Shown here piece by piece: positions 6,671 to 10,320 of a DNA stretch of 10,320 nucleotides (positions are counted from its first letter, which is position 1; every line of letters starts with the position of its first letter). Position numbers and translations under genes: made by a program. Below the pieces are notes generated by a model, which saw only the letters and a program-made list of their open reading frames with translations, did not search any database and was not told where the DNA came from. Source of the stretch: Gammaproteobacteria bacterium UBA3498 (GTDB taxonomy: Bacteria; Pseudomonadota; Gammaproteobacteria; Pseudomonadales; Pseudohongiellaceae); assembly GCA_002377605.1 (NCBI GenBank), contig DFQD01000207.1, forward strand, positions 1,726 through 12,045. The letters run 5' to 3'.

Positions 6671-6683
6671 TAAGGAGAAAGGA
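6671..6683 (+). promoter_or_regulatory. Tandem ribosome-binding purine blocks before atpA
   Basis: Two Shine-Dalgarno-like blocks precede the atpA ATG at 6692: TAAGGAG at 6671-6677, which is 14 bases away, and AAGGA at 6679-6683, eight bases away. The nearer one has normal spacing; the farther one pairs better but is distant. The pair supports the ATG at 6692 and could raise ribosome loading for a subunit needed in three copies. Confidence 0.5.
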
Positions 6684-6691
6684 AACTAAAG

Positions 6692-8236
6692 ATGCAACAA
6701 CTGAACCCATCTGAAATCAGTGAAATTATTAAACAGCGTATCGACAGCCTCGATGTGTCTGTACAAGCAAAGAACGAAGGCACTATCGTCAGTGTGATGG
6801 ACGGGATTATCCGCATCCATGGCCTAGCCGACGTAATGTACGGCGAGATGATCGAGTTTGAAGGCGGCATTTATGGAATGGCCTTGAATCTGGAAAGAGA
6901 TTCTGTCGGTGCAGTAGTTCTCGGTGACTACCTCGAACTAAAGGAAGGTCAAACTTGCAAATGTACTGGTCGAATCTTGGAAGTGCCGGTTGGCCCGGAA
7001 TTGGAAGGGCGAGTAGTCGACGCTCTTGGTAAACCAATCGACGGCAAAGGCCCAATCGAAGCAAAAGAAACTGACCCAATTGAAAAAGTGGCACCTGGCG
7101 TAATTGCTCGTCAAGGGGTTTCCCAGCCAGTACAAACTGGATTGAAATCAATCGATTCCATGACACCAGTTGGTCGGGGGCAGCGCGAATTGATTATTGG
7201 CGACCGCGAGGTAGGCAAGACAGCGGTAGCTATCGACACCATCATCAATCAGAAAGGCAAGGGCGTTAAGTGTGTTTACGTAGCCGTTGGCCAGAAAGCA
7301 TCATCGATTTCCAACGTAGTACAGAAATTGGAAGAGCACGGCGCCATGGAATACACCGTTGTGGTTTCTGCGTCTGCATCTGATCCGGCCTCCATGCAGT
7401 TTATTGCCCCTTATTCCGGTTGCTCCATGGGTGAGTATTATCGGGACAGAGGACAAGATGCTTTGATTATTTATGACGACCTTACCAAGCAGGCCTGGGC
7501 TTATCGCCAGATCTCATTATTACTTCGCAGACCACCAGGCCGAGAAGCTTATCCTGGTGACGTATTTTATCTACATTCTCGTCTTTTGGAGCGTGCAGCG
7601 AGAGTGAGCGCTAACTACGTTGAGCAATTTACCAACGGGGAAGTAAAAGGGCAGACTGGCTCATTAACTGCCTTACCAATCATTGAAACCCAAGCTGGTG
7701 ACGTATCGGCATTCGTCCCCACTAACGTGATTTCGATTACCGATGGTCAGATCTTTCTGGAAACAGACTTGTTTAACTCCGGTATCCGTCCAGCGATGAA
7801 CCCAGGCATTTCCGTTTCTCGTGTGGGTGGTGCCGCCCAAACCCAGATAATTAAGAAACTTGGTGGTGGTATTCGAATCGCCCTTGCCCAGTATCGAGAG
7901 CTTGCAGCTTTCGCAGCGTTTGCATCAGATCTCGATGATGCAACCCGTGCCCAATTAGAACACGGCCAGCGTGTAACCGAGTTAATGAAACAGAAGCAGT
8001 ATTCGCCACTTTCCATCGCAGAAATGGCTATTTCATTGTTTGCTGCAAACGAAGGATTTCTCGAGGACATCGAGCTTAACAAGGTGTTGGATTTTGAAGC
8101 CGCATTACTGTCCTACATGAACAGCGAGCACGGTGATTTGCTGAGCAATATAAATGAAACTGGCGATTACAGTGATGACATTGAGTCACAGTTCCGAAGT
8201 GCAATTGAAAAATTTAAGTCAACCCAAACTTGGTAG
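6692..8236 (+). CDS. atpA: F1Fo ATP synthase subunit alpha
   Basis: Alpha forms the F1 hexamer with beta and carries the non-catalytic nucleotide sites. The protein has 514 residues (E. coli 513) and matches it along its length. Domains are an N-terminal beta-barrel (about 25-95), the nucleotide-binding domain with P-loop GDREVGKT (170-177), the Walker B-like strand DALIIYDDL (256-264), the RQISLLLRRPPGREAYPGD block, and a C-terminal helical domain. R377 in SRVGG corresponds to E. coli R376, the arginine that reaches into the catalytic beta site. The P-loop reads EV where E. coli has QT; the invariant Gly, Lys and Thr are kept. The gene starts 46 bases after atpH, and atpG follows after 36 bases. 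Confidence 0.99.
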   Translation: MQQLNPSEISEIIKQRIDSLDVSVQAKNEGTIVSVMDGIIRIHGLADVMYGEMIEFEGGIYGMALNLERDSVGAVVLGDYLELKEGQTCKCTGRILEVPVGPELEGRVVDALGKPIDGKGPIEAKETDPIEKVAPGVIARQGVSQPVQTGLKSIDSMTPVGRGQRELIIGDREVGKTAVAIDTIINQKGKGVKCVYVAVGQKASSISNVVQKLEEHGAMEYTVVVSASASDPASMQFIAPYSGCSMGEYYRDRGQDALIIYDDLTKQAWAYRQISLLLRRPPGREAYPGDVFYLHSRLLERAARVSANYVEQFTNGEVKGQTGSLTALPIIETQAGDVSAFVPTNVISITDGQIFLETDLFNSGIRPAMNPGISVSRVGGAAQTQIIKKLGGGIRIALAQYRELAAFAAFASDLDDATRAQLEHGQRVTELMKQKQYSPLSIAEMAISLFAANEGFLEDIELNKVLDFEAALLSYMNSEHGDLLSNINETGDYSDDIESQFRSAIEKFKSTQTW

Positions 8237-8272
8237 GTTCCAGGACTAACACTTTAAAGGCGACTAGGAAAG

Positions 8273-9133
8273 ATGGCAGGCGGTAAAGAAATACGTACTA
8301 AGATCGCGAGTATTAAAAATACTCAGAAGATCACCAAAGCCATGGAAATGGTTTCGGCAAGTAAGATGCGTAAAGCCCAGGATCGTATGAAGTTGGGTAA
8401 GCCCTATGCACACCGCATTCGCTCAGTAATTGGACACATTGCAAACTCATCACCTGAGTACCGACATGAATATTTTGATACTCGTGATGTAAAAAGAGTT
8501 GGATACATTGTTGTTTCTACCGATCGTGGGTTATGTGGCGGTTTAAATATTAACGCTTTTAAAGCCACCGTTGCTTCGATGAAAGAATGGGCAGACAAAA
8601 ATATCGAAATTGATATTTGTACGATTGGTGCAAGAGCTGCAACCTTCTTCAACAATTTTGGTGGCAATGTAGTCGCGGCAATAAGAGATATCGGAGACTC
8701 ACCGGAAATTGAAGATGTTATCGGCACGGTGAAAATCATGCTGGATAAATTCAACAACGGTGAAATTGATCAGCTGATGATAGTAAGCAATGACTTTGTT
8801 AACACGATGACTCACAAACCAGAAGTTAACCAACTATTACCACTTGCTCCTTCAGAAGAAGAAAACTTGCAGCATCACTGGGACTATCTTTATGAGCCCG
8901 ATGCGAAAGAATTATTGGACGGCTTGTTGTTAAGATTCATTGAATCGCAAGTGTATCAAGCAGTAGTAGAAAATAACGCTTGTGAGCAAGCAGCCAGGAT
9001 GATTGCTATGAAGAGTGCATCTGACAATGCTGGCGATCTTATTGATCAGCTCGGTCTCGCTTATAACAAAGCAAGACAAGCTGCGATTACCCAAGAGCTT
9101 TCAGAGATTGCTGGCGGTGCAGCGGCAGTTTAG
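8273..9133 (+). CDS. atpG: F1Fo ATP synthase subunit gamma
   Basis: Gamma is the central rotor shaft, turning inside the alpha3-beta3 ring and joined to the c-ring. The 286-residue product is one shorter than E. coli. The N-terminal helix carries the conserved block KIASIKNTQKITKAMEMV (10-27), followed by SASKMRKAQ. The Rossmann-like middle domain contains VSTDRGLCGGLN (81-92), whose Cys88 matches E. coli Cys87. The C-terminal helix includes EQAARMIAMKSASDNA and ends NKARQAAITQELSEI plus an Ala-rich tail. The ATG at 8273 has AGGA at 8266-8269, rather close, and AAGG at 8257-8260. atpD follows after 54 bases. Confidence 0.98.
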   Translation: MAGGKEIRTKIASIKNTQKITKAMEMVSASKMRKAQDRMKLGKPYAHRIRSVIGHIANSSPEYRHEYFDTRDVKRVGYIVVSTDRGLCGGLNINAFKATVASMKEWADKNIEIDICTIGARAATFFNNFGGNVVAAIRDIGDSPEIEDVIGTVKIMLDKFNNGEIDQLMIVSNDFVNTMTHKPEVNQLLPLAPSEEENLQHHWDYLYEPDAKELLDGLLLRFIESQVYQAVVENNACEQAARMIAMKSASDNAGDLIDQLGLAYNKARQAAITQELSEIAGGAAAV

Positions 9134-9187
9134 AAATTTTGAATTTATTAATTGAACATTTGATTAGGAAAGATTGAGGAACCGAAC

Positions 9188-10320
9188 ATGAGCAGCGGTC
9201 GAATCGTAGAAATTATCGGGGCGGTTATAGACGTAGAATTTGAGCGGGACAATGTACCCCAAGTTTATGATGCGCTTACCGTCGACGACACTGAAATCAC
9301 CCTGGAAGTTCAACAGCAGCTAGGTGACGGTGTGGTGCGTACCATTGCCCTGGGTAGTACGGAAGGATTGAGCCGAGGACTGATAGTGCAGGACACGGGA
9401 GCACCGGTATCTGTTCCTGTTGGTACTCAAACTCTGGGTCGCATCATGGACGTACTAGGTAGACCGATCGACGAACGTGGTCCTATCGGTGAGAAAGAGC
9501 GCATGCCGATTCACCGCAAAGCACCTACCTACGAAGAGCTTTCTACAACGAATGAACTGCTGGAAACTGGGATTAAGGTTATAGACCTGGTTTGCCCATT
9601 CGCTAAAGGGGGAAAGGTTGGATTATTCGGTGGTGCTGGTGTGGGCAAGACCGTCAACATGATGGAATTGATTAACAACATCGCTACCGAGCACAGTGGG
9701 TTGTCGGTGTTTGCCGGCGTGGGTGAGCGTACTCGTGAAGGCAACGATTTCTATCACGAGATGCAGGAATCGAAAGTTATCGATCTAGAAGGCGAGTCAA
9801 AAGTATCCATGGTTTACGGACAGATGAATGAGCCTCCTGGTAACCGTCTTCGAGTAGGACTAACTGGTCTGACCATGGCAGAGAAATTTCGCGATGAGGG
9901 CCGTGATGTTCTTCTCTTTATTGACAACATTTACCGTTACACACTGGCGGGTACGGAGGTATCTGCGCTTCTCGGTCGTATGCCTTCGGCGGTTGGCTAC
10001 CAGCCGACACTCGCGGCTGAAATGGGTGAGCTACAAGAACGAATCACTTCAACCAAGACCGGCTCCATTACTTCTATTCAGGCCGTTTATGTGCCAGCGG
10101 ACGATTTGACTGACCCGTCACCGGCGACAACCTTCGCGCACCTAGACGCAAAAGTTGTATTGTCTCGTGACATTGCTGCATTAGGTATTTATCCGGCGGT
10201 TGATCCTTTGGATTCGAGCTCACGCCAATTAGATCCATTGGTTGTAGGTCAAGAACACTATGACGTTGCCAGTGGAGTACAAGGCGTACTGCAGCGCTAT
10301 AAAGAGCTAAAAGACATTAT
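9188..10320 (+). CDS. atpD: F1Fo ATP synthase subunit beta, 3'-truncated by window edge
   Basis: Beta carries the catalytic ATP sites of F1. The frame is open from ATG 9188 to the window end: 377 full codons plus two bases, of about 460 expected. GAGGA at 9176-9180, seven bases upstream, supports the start. Visible motifs are the N-terminal barrel opening SSGRIVEIIGAVIDVEF, P-loop GGAGVGKT (148-155, Lys154), catalytic E180 in VGERTREGNDF (E. coli E181), YGQMNEPPGNRLRV, the Walker B strand DVLLFIDNIYRYTLAG, and SALLGRMPSAVGYQPTL. The window stops at the KELKDII segment, just before the DELSEED loop. Five residues (LEGES, 200-204) are extra compared with E. coli in the segment before YGQMNEPPG. 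atpC is expected next, outside the window. Confidence 0.98.
   Translation, partial: MSSGRIVEIIGAVIDVEFERDNVPQVYDALTVDDTEITLEVQQQLGDGVVRTIALGSTEGLSRGLIVQDTGAPVSVPVGTQTLGRIMDVLGRPIDERGPIGEKERMPIHRKAPTYEELSTTNELLETGIKVIDLVCPFAKGGKVGLFGGAGVGKTVNMMELINNIATEHSGLSVFAGVGERTREGNDFYHEMQESKVIDLEGESKVSMVYGQMNEPPGNRLRVGLTGLTMAEKFRDEGRDVLLFIDNIYRYTLAGTEVSALLGRMPSAVGYQPTLAAEMGELQERITSTKTGSITSIQAVYVPADDLTDPSPATTFAHLDAKVVLSRDIAALGIYPAVDPLDSSSRQLDPLVVGQEHYDVASGVQGVLQRYKELKDI

Noticed and set aside
6807..7166. A 119-codon minus-strand frame inside atpA
   Set aside because: It is opposite highly conserved alpha-subunit codons and has a composition unlike a real protein; it is a shadow frame.
9894..10109. A 71-codon plus-strand frame overlapping atpD
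   Set aside because: The atpD frame is continuous here and matches the beta subunit; this is the out-of-frame reading of the same bases.
1..10320. Mobile element, CRISPR array, tRNA/rRNA gene or novel defence system
   Set aside because: Every stretch is covered by conserved housekeeping genes or short spacers; no direct-repeat arrays, transposase motifs, tRNA-like folds or foreign-composition islands were seen.

Overview
The window is a conserved bacterial chromosome segment with the gene order mnmG(partial)-rsmG-parA-parB-atpI-atpB-atpE-atpF-atpH-atpA-atpG-atpD(partial), all on the + strand. This order, together with proteins that resemble E. coli and Pseudomonas homologues almost end to end, points to a gammaproteobacterium. 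The 85-residue AtpE, with a C-terminal half of Pseudomonas type, suggests a Pseudomonas-like or marine lineage (Pseudomonadales, Cellvibrionales or Oceanospirillales type) rather than an enteric one. Base composition looks moderate (mid-40s % GC by eye) and even across the window, with no sign of horizontal transfer. I cannot name the species.

Region 1 (1-1946) holds the 3' two thirds of mnmG (tRNA wobble-uridine modification) and the complete rsmG (16S rRNA m7G527 methyltransferase). Region 2 (2041-3790) holds the chromosome partition pair parA/soj and parB/spo0J, with an AGGAGG-led six-codon minigene in the spacer whose stop overlaps the parB start. No parS site of the usual sequence was seen. 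Region 3 (3791-3999) has no gene and contains a near-consensus sigma70 promoter whose -10 box and GC-rich discriminator match the core of E. coli rRNA P1 promoters. Region 4 (4000-10320) is the F1Fo ATP synthase operon: atpI (accessory factor), Fo genes atpB (a), atpE (c), atpF (b), then F1 genes atpH (delta), atpA (alpha), atpG (gamma) and atpD (beta). atpD runs off the right edge just before its DELSEED region, and atpC is expected beyond it.

The first four genes serve translation fidelity and chromosome segregation and lie close to the replication origin in many gammaproteobacteria. The atp genes build the membrane ATP synthase. Ribosome-binding strength varies along the atp operon (weak for atpI and atpB, strong for atpE, none visible for atpH), in keeping with subunit stoichiometry.

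Nothing here amounts to a new biological system. There is no mobile element, CRISPR array, tRNA, rRNA or unexplained long ORF, and no gene-free stretch over 300 bases. The points worth a second look are regulatory (the rRNA-like atp promoter and the parB leader minigene) or small protein variations (a five-residue insertion in the beta subunit and an altered alpha P-loop).
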